A stretch of 14,270 bases of DNA, taken from positions 1 to 14,270 of the forward strand of contig NZFT01000102.1 of NCBI GenBank assembly GCA_002690755.1, given 5' to 3'. The position numbers were made by a program, and so were the translations under genes. Position 1 is the first letter of the stretch. Every line of letters begins with the position of its first letter. Shown one piece after another: positions 7,025-14,270 of this stretch. The notes under the pieces are model-generated. The model saw only the letters and a program-made list of their open reading frames with translations. It ran no database searches and had not been told where the DNA came from. The DNA is from Phycisphaerae bacterium. Lineage in GTDB: Bacteria > Planctomycetota > Phycisphaerae > Phycisphaerales > SM1A02.

Positions 7025-8279
7025 GCAGCTTCACGAGGGCGAACGCCGCCATCGAAAGCACGATGGTGATCAACCAGAATCGCGTCACGACCTGTTGCTC
7101 GCTCCAACCACCGAGATGGAAGTGGTGATGGATCGGACTGCAGCGAAGGAGACGACGTCCCTTCCCGGTGCGGATCCTGGTGAACTTGAACCAGCCCACC
7201 TGCAACACCACGCTCCCCATCTCGAGGAAGAAGATGCCGCCGATCAGCACCAGCAGGGCCTCCTGGCGGATCGCCACCGCGAGGTAGCCGAGCAGACCGC
7301 CGAGCGCGAGGCTTCCGGTGTCACCCATGAAGACCATCGCCGGGCTCGAGTTGAACCAGAGGAATCCCAGGCACGCGCCGATCATCGCGCCGGCGACCAC
7401 CATCAGATCCGCGGTCCCCGGGACGTGCGGAACCAGCAGGGACTGGGCTTCGACCTGGCTTCCCGCGATGTGCACCAGGATCATGAAGGCGACCGCGGCG
7501 AATCCGACCACGCCCGCCGCGAGTCCGTCCATGCCGTCCGAGATGTTGACGGCGTTGCTGGTGCCCGCGATCACGAGGGTGCCCAGCAGCACGAACCCGC
7601 CGAGCCCGAGCACCATGACCCCGGGATTGAGGGGCAGGCCGAACATCGTCTCCTCGCCGTCGGCGAAGGGGTCGGTTTCCACGGGCGTGTCCCAGGTCTT
7701 CTGGAACGGCAGGTTGAGCACGCGGGCGGAATCCTGCCAGATCTCCGCCTGGGCACCGACGCCACCGATGGGATTGACCGTGGCCTGGGTGAAGATGACC
7801 CAGGAGAACAGCGCCGCGAGACCGAGCTGGAAGAGGAGCTTCTCCCACGGCAGCAGTCCATCCCGGGATCCGGGCGTCCGCCGCGCGGAGGTCAGCTTCA
7901 ACCAGTCGTCGAACATCCCGAGCACCGAGTACGCGACGAGCACCGCGATCGCGAGGTGGATGTAGCGACTTCGAAGTTCGGCGAGCAGCAGGATGGTGAT
8001 CAGGATCGAACCACAGATCAGGATCCCCCCCATCGTCGGCGTGCCCGCCCGGGATCGCATGAGATCGTTGAGGTCCGCGTTGTGGAACTCCGGAGAATCG
8101 CCGACCTTCTGCCGGAGCAGCCAGCGGATCACCGGGCGTCCGAACGCGAGCACCAGTCCGAACGAGACGAGCACCGCGAGGAACGCCCGGAATTCCACCT
8201 GGAAGACGACTTGCAGGATGCGGATGAGGCCGGTCTCCTCGAGCGGCCCCTTCAACGATTCCACGAGGTGATAGATCAA
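7020..8279 (-). CDS. mraY: Phospho-N-acetylmuramoyl-pentapeptide-transferase (MraY)
   Basis: MraY transfers phospho-MurNAc-pentapeptide from UDP to undecaprenyl phosphate in the inner membrane, making lipid I. The 419 residues carry RAGTPTMGG (78-86), GMFDDWLKLTS with D124/D125, NAVNISDGMDGLA (242-254), FMGDTGSLALGG with D320, and the histidine loop CSPIHHHFHLGGWSE (380-394), spread over about ten membrane spans. The start is TTG at 8279, overlapping the murF stop as TTGA. A GGGAGG 7 nt upstream supports it, and no nearby ATG offers a better choice. The protein is longer than E. coli MraY (360), partly because the loop at about 166-222 is enlarged with acidic residues; it should face the periplasm by the known topology. 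It is the last gene of the operon. Confidence 0.96.
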   Translation of the reverse strand: MIYHLVESLKGPLEETGLIRILQVVFQVEFRAFLAVLVSFGLVLAFGRPVIRWLLRQKVGDSPEFHNADLNDLMRSRAGTPTMGGILICGSILITILLLAELRSRYIHLAIAVLVAYSVLGMFDDWLKLTSARRTPGSRDGLLPWEKLLFQLGLAALFSWVIFTQATVNPIGGVGAQAEIWQDSARVLNLPFQKTWDTPVETDPFADGEETMFGLPLNPGVMVLGLGGFVLLGTLVIAGTSNAVNISDGMDGLAAGVVGFAAVAFMILVHIAGSQVEAQSLLVPHVPGTADLMVVAGAMIGACLGFLWFNSSPAMVFMGDTGSLALGGLLGYLAVAIRQEALLVLIGGIFFLEMGSVVLQVGWFKFTRIRTGKGRRLLRCSPIHHHFHLGGWSEQQVVTRFWLITIVLSMAAFALVKLR

Positions 8280-9706
8280 CCGCGAGCCTCCCAGTTTTCC
8301 AGAATCGAGACGACCACCTTGTCCAGCCCCACCGCCCGGGATCCCTTGAACAGGATCGCATCACCGACCACGACGTGCCCGGCGAGCAGCGTGATCGCCG
8401 CCTCACCGTCCGCGACCTGATGCAGCCCGCCCTCGAACCCCGCGTCACGGGCCCCGCGACCGATCGCCGCGGCGGCGTCGCCACCCACCAGCACGATCTC
8501 GTCCGACGCCTTCGCCGCCACCGCGCCCACCGCTTCGTGAAGCGACGTCGAGCGCGTTCCGAGTTCCCGCATCCCACCCAGCACCACGATCCGACGAACC
8601 GCCGCGGTCGAGATCTCCGCGAAGGTCTCGAGCGACGCCCGCATCGACTCGGGATTCGCGTTGTAGCTGTCGTCCACGATCTCGATGCCGCCCACCACGT
8701 GGCGGACGAACCGCATCGGTGGCGGCTCGAGTTCTCCGAGCCTCCGCGCGATGTCGGCGTCTGCGACCCCGAGCCGACGGGCGAGCTCCACCACCGCGAT
8801 CGCGTTGATCGCGTTGTGCCGGCCGTCGAGTCCGACGTCACCGGTGAAATCATCGAGTTCGATGATCTGTCCGCCGCCCGCCCGAACCGAACGGTTCAGC
8901 AGCCTCCGGTCGGCGGCGGTGGATTCGCCGCAGGTCACGATCGACACGCCGGCCGCCCGTCGACGGGAGATCTCCCCGTTGATCACCTCGGCATCCACGT
9001 TCACGATCGTGGTGCCGGCGTTCTTCGCCACCGCATCGATCAACGCGGCCTTCTCCGCCGCGATCGCGGCTTCCGAGCCGAACCCCCCGAGGTGGGCCCG
9101 TCCGACACCCGAGAGGATGCCGAGCATCGGATCGGCGATCCCCGCGAGCCGGGCGATCTCACCGGGTGCGTTGGTGCCGATCTCCAGCAGCACCCAGCGA
9201 TCGTCCTCGCGGGCTTCGAGGATCGTGAGCGGCACCCCGAGGTCGTTGTTGAAACTGCGGATGCTCGCGGTGCCCGGCCCGAGCTCCGCGAGAACCCGCT
9301 CCGCCATGGACCGCATCGTGGTCTTGCCGGAGGAGCCGGTGATCGCGATCACCACGCCTTGGAGCCGCCGCCGATGGGCTCGCGCGAGCGCGGCGAGGGC
9401 GGGACGGATGCTGGTGACCGCGATTCCGGGCAGCCCTTCGGGGAGCGTCCCGCCGCGATCGAGGAACGCGGATTCGACCAGCGCCGCGGTCGCTCCGGCG
9501 GCTCGCGCCGCCTCCAGATGATCGTGTCCGTCGTGACGATCCCCGGAGATCGCGACGAAGAGTCGCCCGTTCAGCGTGGCCCGGGTGTCGGTGCCGACCC
9601 CGTGCACTTCAGGATTCCCGTGATCGTGACGACCATCCCGGCCGCGGGCACCGACCGGCCGACCATCGACGATGTCGACGATTTCGACGAGACGTCTTCG
9701 AATCAA
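8276..9706 (-). CDS. murF: UDP-N-acetylmuramoyl-tripeptide--D-alanyl-D-alanine ligase (MurF)
   Basis: MurF adds D-Ala-D-Ala to the UDP-MurNAc-tripeptide in the cytoplasm, using ATP. The 476 residues include the substrate-binding N-terminal domain (GVGTDTR at about 36-42), the P-loop ITGSSGKTT (122-130), SFNNDLGVPLTIL, LLEIGTNAPGEIA and GVGRAHLGGFGS of the central ATPase domain, and DDSYNANPESMRASLE plus VVLGGMRELG of the C-terminal ligase domain. All are typical of MurF rather than MurE or MurD. The length is close to E. coli MurF (452). The start is TTG at 9706, overlapping the murE stop as TTGA, with GGGGAGG 7 nt upstream. Its own stop overlaps the TTG of mraY in the same way, so MurE, MurF and MraY are probably made in coupled amounts. 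Confidence 0.96.
   Translation of the reverse strand: MIRRRLVEIVDIVDGRPVGARGRDGRHDHGNPEVHGVGTDTRATLNGRLFVAISGDRHDGHDHLEAARAAGATAALVESAFLDRGGTLPEGLPGIAVTSIRPALAALARAHRRRLQGVVIAITGSSGKTTMRSMAERVLAELGPGTASIRSFNNDLGVPLTILEAREDDRWVLLEIGTNAPGEIARLAGIADPMLGILSGVGRAHLGGFGSEAAIAAEKAALIDAVAKNAGTTIVNVDAEVINGEISRRRAAGVSIVTCGESTAADRRLLNRSVRAGGGQIIELDDFTGDVGLDGRHNAINAIAVVELARRLGVADADIARRLGELEPPPMRFVRHVVGGIEIVDDSYNANPESMRASLETFAEISTAAVRRIVVLGGMRELGTRSTSLHEAVGAVAAKASDEIVLVGGDAAAAIGRGARDAGFEGGLHQVADGEAAITLLAGHVVVGDAILFKGSRAVGLDKVVVSILENWEARG
8287..8292 (-). promoter_or_regulatory. Shine-Dalgarno GGGAGG of mraY
   Basis: GGGAGG on the minus strand lies exactly 7 nt before the TTG of mraY, inside the end of murF. 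It is one of the strongest ribosome-binding sites in the window and decides the non-ATG start. Confidence 0.7.
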
Positions 9707-11244
9707 CGCGGCGCCTCCCCACGTCTGCGGGCGAGGGCGGCCGCCGCCACCTCCACGTCGTCGAAGTGTCGGCGTTCGGTCCCGACGATCTGGTAGTCCT
9801 CGTGCCCCTTGCCGGCGATCACGATCACGTCACCGGCGTCGGCGGTGGCGATCGCGTGGTCGATGGCCAGCGACCGATCGACCTCCGGGTGGATCCGGCC
9901 GAGGCGGTCCGCGTCACACGCCGCGACGATCTCCGCCACGATCGCCTCGGGCGCTTCGGTCCGCGGGTTGTCGCTCGTCACCACCACCCGGTCCGCGCCA
10001 TCGAGGGCGGCATGCATCATCCGAGGCCGCTTGGTGCGATCCCGATCGCCGCCGGCGCCGAAGACCACGACCAGCGCCGCATCGGGCGGGACCTCGGGCC
10101 GAACGCCGGCGAGGACGTTGACGATGGCGTCATCGGTATGGGCGTAGTCGACGAAGACGCGGATCTCATCGTCCGCACCGTGGACGGGCTGGAGCCGACC
10201 CCGGGGCGCCTTGATCGTCTCGAGGGCGTCCCGGACCGCGGACCAGCCGGCGCCGAACGAAATCGCCATCGCTGCGGCCGCCGCCGCGTTGAAGGCGTTG
10301 TGGTCGCCCACCAGCGGAACCCGGACGCGATGCGAGACCCCTTCGAAGCGGAACTCCAGCGTCATCCCCGAGAAGTCGCGATCGATGATCCGATGTTCGA
10401 GGCACCGGACGCCATCGGCGGGGACGACCTTCGATTCCGCCGGCTTCACGCCGATGACGCGCGCCGGCCCCGCCTCGAGCATGGTTCGAGACGCGGGATC
10501 GGCGAGATTGATGATCGCGGTCGCATCGGAACGAAGTCCGGCGAAGAGCCTGGCCTTCGCGGCCGCGTAGGACGCCATGTCCCCGTGGTAGTCGAGATGA
10601 TCGCCGGAGAGGTTGGTGAACACCGCGACGTCGAAATCGAGGTCCGCGACCCGCCCCTGGTCGAGGGCGTGGCTGGAGACCTCCATGACGACCCGTTCGC
10701 ACCCCGCCTCCACGAAGTCTCCGAGCACGCCGGCGAGGGCGATTCGGCCGGGGGTGGTGAGCGTCGCGGGGGTCGATTCGAGGCCGTCGTGGGTTTCGAT
10801 GGTGCCGACGAGACCGCAACGTCCCGACGTCGCAGCCAGCAGCTGGCGGGCGAGCGTCGCGACGGTGGTCTTGCCATTGGTCCCCGTGATCCCGGCGAAG
10901 TCCGTCCGTCGTTCCGGATGACCGTGAAACCGGAAGGCGAGGTCGCCACCGACCTTCGCCGGATCCGGGGTCGCGATCCCCACGGCGGATGCGGGGATGC
11001 CCGTCGCCACCGCCGGGACCGCGAGGATCGCGGCGGCCCCTCGTTCGATCGCATCGGCCACGTGGTCGCCACCGTCGTGCGACGTTCCCGGACGCGCGAC
11101 GAACAGCGTGCCCGCCTCGACGAGGCGGCTGTCCTCGGTGATTCCGGTGATTCGACCGCCGACGGCGTCCCCCGCGACGACCTGGATCGTCCCGGCGAGC
11201 GCCGCATCCTCGAGCAGGTCTCCAAGGCTCGTCTGGCGTGGCAT
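9703..11244 (-). CDS. murE: UDP-N-acetylmuramoyl-tripeptide synthetase, meso-diaminopimelate type (MurE)
   Basis: MurE adds the third stem-peptide residue to UDP-MurNAc-L-Ala-D-Glu in the cytoplasm. The 513 residues show the N-terminal ITEDSR...GTLFVA region (35-50), P-loop ITGTNGKTT (119-127), MEVSSHALDQGRV (187-199), FTNLSGDHLDYHG (209-221), a lysine (K230 or nearby, in AAAKARLF) at the carbamylated position, GDHNAFNA (313-320), DYAHTDDA and AGKGHEDYQ (477-485). DNPRTE at 425-430 is the signature for meso-diaminopimelate rather than lysine. ATG 11244 is chosen because MPRQTSLGDLL fits the family N-terminus and AGGGA stands 5 nt upstream. The frame stays open upstream to 11697, but that stretch is inside queA. 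It is the first of three coupled peptidoglycan genes, 74 nt after queA. Confidence 0.96.
   Translation of the reverse strand: MPRQTSLGDLLEDAALAGTIQVVAGDAVGGRITGITEDSRLVEAGTLFVARPGTSHDGGDHVADAIERGAAAILAVPAVATGIPASAVGIATPDPAKVGGDLAFRFHGHPERRTDFAGITGTNGKTTVATLARQLLAATSGRCGLVGTIETHDGLESTPATLTTPGRIALAGVLGDFVEAGCERVVMEVSSHALDQGRVADLDFDVAVFTNLSGDHLDYHGDMASYAAAKARLFAGLRSDATAIINLADPASRTMLEAGPARVIGVKPAESKVVPADGVRCLEHRIIDRDFSGMTLEFRFEGVSHRVRVPLVGDHNAFNAAAAAAMAISFGAGWSAVRDALETIKAPRGRLQPVHGADDEIRVFVDYAHTDDAIVNVLAGVRPEVPPDAALVVVFGAGGDRDRTKRPRMMHAALDGADRVVVTSDNPRTEAPEAIVAEIVAACDADRLGRIHPEVDRSLAIDHAIATADAGDVIVIAGKGHEDYQIVGTERRHFDDVEVAAAALARRRGEAPR
9714..9720 (-). promoter_or_regulatory. Shine-Dalgarno GGGGAGG of murF
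   Basis: GGGGAGG lies 7 nt before the TTG of murF, inside the end of murE. Site and spacing match the mraY site almost exactly. Confidence 0.7.
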
Positions 11245-11249
11245 GCGTT

Positions 11250-11254
11250 TCCCT
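11250..11254 (-). promoter_or_regulatory. Shine-Dalgarno AGGGA of murE
   Basis: AGGGA on the minus strand lies 5 nt before ATG 11244, in the otherwise featureless 74-nt gap after queA. It favours 11244 over the upstream in-frame starts. Confidence 0.5.
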
Positions 11255-11318
11255 GTTGCTGTCGATGTTGCATCGGCCACACGCGGCCGTCGACTGGAAT
11301 CGAATGATCGGTCGATGA

Positions 11319-12500
11319 TCAGGCGATGCCCCGTCGCACGAACATCGCATCGCCGTAACTGAAGAAGCGGTATCGCGCCTCGATCGCCGCCGCGTAGATC
11401 GCACGGGTTCGATCGAGACCGGTCATCGCCGCGACCAGGGCGAGGAGCGTGGAACGCGGCAGGTGAAAGTTGGTCAGCATCGCATCCACGCGGCGGAATC
11501 GATGCCCCGGTTGAATGAGCAGATCCGTCCGCCAGGCATGCCGACCGTCGACCAGGGCCGGGAGCCGGTCGACGGGGGCCATCGACTCCAGGGTCCGCAC
11601 CGCGGTGGTCCCGACCGCCACCACCCGTCCGCGTCCGGCGGCTCGATCCACTTCCGCCCGCCCGATCGCGGCAGCCGCTTCGGGCGTGACCAGACACCTT
11701 TCCTCGTGCATCGGGTGGCGGTCGAGTTCCTCCACCTCCACCGGCTTGAAGGTTCCGGCACCCACCTCGAGCGAGATCCGGATCTCCTCGACCCCTCGAT
11801 CTCCGAGCCGACGCCGGAGTTCATCGGTGAGATGCAGGCCGGCCGTCGGTGCCGCCACCGAGGCGGTTGGATCCGAGGCCGCGGCGAACGTCGTCTGATA
11901 CCAGTCCGGATCGTGCGGATCCGACTCGGGCAGGCCGCGGTCACGGCGAGCGTGCAGGATGTAGGGCGGCAGCGGGATCTCACCCGCGTCCGCTCGAAAG
12001 GCCTCGACGGTCGCCTCGTCGATCGGTGCGTCGGCGGCGGTCCCGGTTCGAAGATCGACGAGGCCGACCAGAACCCGCCCGACATCGTCGGTGTCCTCGA
12101 CCCGAAGCCGGAATCCCGTCGAATCACCGTGGCGATCGAGGACGTCGATCTCGTGGCCCGGGCGGAGACGACGGCTCTTGCGAAGCATCGCCCACCACCG
12201 GCCGAGCCCCGCGGACTCGGCCAGGAGCCCCTCGAGTCCCCCGCCGGTGTCGATGCGGCGACCCCGAATGCGAGCGGGCACCACCTTCGTCTCGTTGAGC
12301 ACGAGGCGGTCGCCGGCCCCGAGGTACTCGGGAAGATCCGCGATCCGGCGATGTTCCAGATCGAATGAGGCACCGTCCTCGAGTTCGGCCGGGGGCAGCG
12401 TGACCACGAGCATCCGGGCCGAATCCCGCGGCGAGACCGGCGCGGTCGCCACCAGGGCGGGATCGAGTTCGAAATCGAGTTGGTCGGTTCGGAGCCCCAT
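11319..12500 (-). CDS. queA: S-adenosylmethionine:tRNA ribosyltransferase-isomerase (QueA)
   Basis: QueA transfers and isomerises the ribosyl group of S-adenosylmethionine onto preQ1-modified tRNA, giving epoxyqueuosine at the wobble position of His, Asp, Asn and Tyr tRNAs. Family hallmarks are all present in the 393 residues: RDSARMLVV near the N-terminus, LVLNETKVVPARIRGR, PTAGLHLTDELRRRL, LEVGAGTFKPVEVE, HPMHEE, GTTAVRTLES, DAMLTNFHLPRSTLL and the C-terminal YRFFSYGDAMFV. It is a little longer than E. coli QueA (356). ATG 12500 gives the expected N-terminus (LRTDQLDFELDPALVA); no Shine-Dalgarno is seen. It starts 11 nt after the metalloprotein gene stop, so it is co-transcribed with def-fmt, and a 74-nt gap separates it from murE. 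Confidence 0.96.
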   Translation of the reverse strand: MGLRTDQLDFELDPALVATAPVSPRDSARMLVVTLPPAELEDGASFDLEHRRIADLPEYLGAGDRLVLNETKVVPARIRGRRIDTGGGLEGLLAESAGLGRWWAMLRKSRRLRPGHEIDVLDRHGDSTGFRLRVEDTDDVGRVLVGLVDLRTGTAADAPIDEATVEAFRADAGEIPLPPYILHARRDRGLPESDPHDPDWYQTTFAAASDPTASVAAPTAGLHLTDELRRRLGDRGVEEIRISLEVGAGTFKPVEVEELDRHPMHEERCLVTPEAAAAIGRAEVDRAAGRGRVVAVGTTAVRTLESMAPVDRLPALVDGRHAWRTDLLIQPGHRFRRVDAMLTNFHLPRSTLLALVAAMTGLDRTRAIYAAAIEARYRFFSYGDAMFVRRGIA

Positions 12501-12511
12501 CGGAACGGATG

Positions 12512-13195
12512 CTACCCGGCGACGGGCGACATCCCCCCGGTCCCGGGCGTCGGCGCGACGGCCACCGTCGGATCGGCGAGCAAGGCCGGGCCGCGAACCT
12601 CCTCCAGGAGGGCCGGCAGGGGCTCGACTTCGCGGGATCTCGGTTCGAGGAAGGGAACCAGTTCACCGGGGAGTCGCTTGAGACCACGCCGCCTCGCCTT
12701 GGCGATCGCGTAATGGAGGGACTCGTCCCGCCGCCGCCGAACCGCCTCGGTGACGTTGAATCCGAGTTCGAGCATCGTCTCGAGCGACCAACGCCAGGCG
12801 TGATACTCCTCGAGGCACCGCGGACGGTAGGTCCCGAGGCCGATGGCATGGTGACCCACCTCGTGAAGGAACACCGCGCAACTCATCGGTCCCCGAGGCC
12901 TCGGCGACTCGATCAATCTCGCCACGCTCCCATCCCCATAGGCGACGGTCCAGGCGCACCCGGACGTGCTCGATCGCCAACGAACCACGCGCAGTCCGTA
13001 TCGCCGCTTCATCGACGCGACGAGCGCCTCGTACTTCGCCTGCTGCCCGCCGCGAGGTCGCGTGGGCGACGACGAGGCCCTGCCGGCGGTGACCGCCGGT
13101 GGCTTCTTCTCGTCCGTCCGCGATGCGTGGAGGAGATCCCAGAGCGTGGTCGCGAAATCGCCGAGACTTCGACGGATGGGACCACGCGCACTCAT
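12512..13195 (-). CDS. Uncharacterised HExxH zinc-metallopeptidase-like protein
   Basis: I do not recognise a named family. This 227-residue protein has a basic, low-complexity N-terminus (to about 50) and a compact core from QQAKYEALVASMKRRYG (51-67). At residues 108-120 it has VFLHEVGHHAIGL, a HExxH motif (H111, E112, H115) that in metallopeptidases binds zinc. LEEYHAWRWSLE (128-139) follows, with E129/E130 placed to be the third ligand. The spacing and hydrophobic pattern recall ImmA/IrrE-like or minigluzincin domains, but this is by eye. There is no signal peptide or membrane span, so it is probably cytoplasmic. The start ATG 13195 overlaps the fmt stop as ATGA. The frame is open upstream to 13270, but that part lies inside fmt. 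The context among def, fmt and queA suggests a role in protein maturation or translation, which is inference only. Confidence 0.78.
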   Translation of the reverse strand: MSARGPIRRSLGDFATTLWDLLHASRTDEKKPPAVTAGRASSSPTRPRGGQQAKYEALVASMKRRYGLRVVRWRSSTSGCAWTVAYGDGSVARLIESPRPRGPMSCAVFLHEVGHHAIGLGTYRPRCLEEYHAWRWSLETMLELGFNVTEAVRRRRDESLHYAIAKARRRGLKRLPGELVPFLEPRSREVEPLPALLEEVRGPALLADPTVAVAPTPGTGGMSPVAG

Positions 13196-14178
13196 CGGTC
13201 GCCATCGCCCCCGAGCGGCTTGAGACGGGTTCCCCGGGGGAACGACCGGCCACGACGAAGGTCGTCCCACGCCATCGCCCGCCCGCCCGGGATCTGGACC
13301 TCCAGCAGTCGGACGCCGCCGATCCGACAGGCGACCGTTCCGTCCTCGAACAGGGTTCCGGGCACGGCGTCGAGGTTCTCCACTCGCGCCTCGACCCGGT
13401 GGATCCGAAGCCGATGCGACGTTCCGTCCGGCTCGATCGCCTCCACCTGACAGCCCGGCCAGGGAACGAGCCCGTGGATCCGACCCCGAACCCGGTCCGC
13501 CGGTCGATCGAAATCGACGGTCGCCTCCGCCTTCGAGAGCTTCGACGCCGCGGTCACCGCCGCTTCGTCCTGCACGTCGGATTCGACCTTTCCCGCCGCG
13601 AATCGATCGAGCACTTCCAGCACCGCGTCCACGCCGAGGACCGCGAGTCGGTCATGAAGCTCCCCCGCGGTCTCTCGCGGATCGATCGCGGTCGCTCGCG
13701 TCGCGTGAACCTCGCCGGCATCCATCCGGCTCGCGAGGGAGATCACGCTGACCCCGGTCTCCGCGTCGCCGGCCATCATCGAACGGTTGATCGGCGCCGC
13801 CCCTCGCCATCGAGGCAGGAGCGACGCGTGAAGGTTGACCGCGAAGCGGCCGTCGAGCAGCCCCGGCCCGAGCTTCTGTCCGAACGCGATCACCACCATC
13901 GCATCGATGTGGTGCCGGTCCAGTCGTTCGACGACCGTCGCTTCGTTGGCGTTCTCGGTCCGAATCAGTTCCGTTCCGGCGAATCCGCCGCCGGTCACGT
14001 CCTCGAGGATCCGGGCCGAGATCGGCGTCGGCGTCTCTTGGCGGCCCCGACCCGCGGGCCGATCCGGTTGCGAGATCACCAGCGGCACCTCGAACCGACG
14101 CCCCAGCGCCTCCAGCGTCGGCACGCCGAACGCGCCGGATCCGAGAAATGCGATTCGCCGCCGGGCGTCGTCGGTCAT
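13192..14178 (-). CDS. fmt: Methionyl-tRNA formyltransferase (Fmt)
   Basis: Fmt formylates Met on initiator tRNA with 10-formyl-tetrahydrofolate. The 328 residues match the usual length of about 315. Visible motifs are IAFLGSGAFGVPTLEAL (9-25), QPDRPAGRGRQ (37-47), VVIAFGQKLG (95-104), and the active site NLHASLLPRWRGAAPIN (115-131) with N115 and H117. The third catalytic residue D153 in ASRMDAGEV lies 36 residues after H117, as in E. coli. A C-terminal OB-like tRNA-binding domain follows (about 210-315), including IHGLVPWPGC. ATG 14178 overlaps the stop of the upstream deformylase gene as ATGA, with GAGGA 9 nt before it (14192-14188). Its own stop overlaps the metalloprotein start in the same way. 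Confidence 0.95.
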   Translation of the reverse strand: MTDDARRRIAFLGSGAFGVPTLEALGRRFEVPLVISQPDRPAGRGRQETPTPISARILEDVTGGGFAGTELIRTENANEATVVERLDRHHIDAMVVIAFGQKLGPGLLDGRFAVNLHASLLPRWRGAAPINRSMMAGDAETGVSVISLASRMDAGEVHATRATAIDPRETAGELHDRLAVLGVDAVLEVLDRFAAGKVESDVQDEAAVTAASKLSKAEATVDFDRPADRVRGRIHGLVPWPGCQVEAIEPDGTSHRLRIHRVEARVENLDAVPGTLFEDGTVACRIGGVRLLEVQIPGGRAMAWDDLRRGRSFPRGTRLKPLGGDGDR

Positions 14179-14270
14179 CGGCCGGCGTCCTCGAAATCCT
14201 CACGCATCAACTTGAGCCGCTTCCGATGCGTCAGTCGATCCCGGGGCGACATTCGATCCGTGATCAGCAC
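14175..14270 (-). CDS. def: Peptide deformylase, C-terminal end only
   Basis: The last 31 codons of a gene enter from the right edge, read from the first base available (14270). The residues include LITDRMSPRDRLTHRKRL, which fits the end of peptide deformylase, where an (F/I)-x-D-R-(L/M)-S-x-x-x-R helix follows the metal site. Deformylase removes the formyl group added by the product of the next gene. def-fmt adjacency is widespread, which supports the call. The stop overlaps the fmt ATG as ATGA. The catalytic motifs lie outside the window, so this rests on the tail and the context. Confidence 0.75.
   Translation of the reverse strand: MLITDRMSPRDRLTHRKRLKLMREDFEDAGR

Noticed and set aside
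6897..8420. Plus-strand open frame opposite mraY (507 codons)
   Set aside because: It is rich in His, Arg, Glu and Asp, with no domain, and is fully antisense to a certain mraY.
7321..8853. Minus-strand open frame across mraY and murF (510 codons)
   Set aside because: It is an out-of-frame shadow of two well-supported genes with low-complexity Arg/Ser content.
8375..9796. Plus-strand open frame opposite murF (473 codons)
   Set aside because: It is antisense to murF, with no recognisable motif.
9766..11307. Plus-strand open frame opposite murE (513 codons)
   Set aside because: It is antisense to murE and made mostly of Arg, Asp, Gly and His without family character.
11245..11318. Promoter or attenuator in the queA-murE gap
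   Set aside because: Two short stems (CGGCC/GGCCG at 11274-11289 and CGATG/CATCG at 11263-11275) share bases, but each is only 5 bp. I see no -10/-35 pair, so neither a regulator nor a terminator can be claimed.
11245..11697. N-terminal extension of murE
   Set aside because: It lies inside queA in another frame; the Shine-Dalgarno and family length support ATG 11244.
1..14270. tRNA or rRNA genes, CRISPR arrays, insertion sequences, riboswitches, origins
   Set aside because: No direct-repeat array, transposase, cloverleaf or conserved RNA element was seen. Genes fill nearly all of the window and no gap exceeds 140 nt.

Overview
This window is dense, GC-rich bacterial chromosome. It holds ten protein-coding genes (two cut by the window edges), almost no intergenic DNA, and no RNA gene, mobile element or CRISPR array that I could find. 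The style fits a Gram-negative bacterium with meso-diaminopimelate peptidoglycan: MurE carries DNPR, stop and start codons overlap tightly, GTG and TTG starts are common, and U-tailed terminators are absent. My best guess is a planctomycete of the Phycisphaerae type. That is inferred from overall protein character, not from a marker gene.

Left part (1-3742, minus strand): a HAD-superfamily phosphatase, then a very large protein that runs off the left edge. The large protein has the layout of a fused indolepyruvate:ferredoxin oxidoreductase (IorA-like half, then IorB-like gamma domain, then a C-terminal extension). Its expected [4Fe-4S] cysteines and its thiamine-diphosphate motifs are not recognisable. 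It looks like an intact, maintained, but catalytically rebuilt or inactive member of the family, and it is the most unusual item here.

Middle part (3840-7008, plus strand): an aminoglycoside-phosphotransferase-fold kinase, then a two-gene unit of a single-pass membrane protein (YfgM/TPR-like) overlapping by GTGA with an RluD-type pseudouridine synthase. This unit converges on the right-hand operon with an 11-nt gap. A perfect 7-bp inverted repeat there contains both stop codons.

Right part (14270-7020, minus strand): one long transcription unit, in order def (3' end only), fmt, an unnamed HExxH metalloprotein, queA, murE, murF, mraY. It joins N-formyl-methionine metabolism and tRNA queuosine modification to the cytoplasmic and first membrane steps of peptidoglycan precursor synthesis. 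Junctions are ATGA (def/fmt and fmt/HExxH), an 11-nt gap, a 74-nt gap, then TTGA twice (murE/murF and murF/mraY). Each TTG start has a strong Shine-Dalgarno exactly 7 nt upstream. The usual dcw genes after mraY (murD, ftsW, murG, murC) are absent here because the operon ends against rluD.
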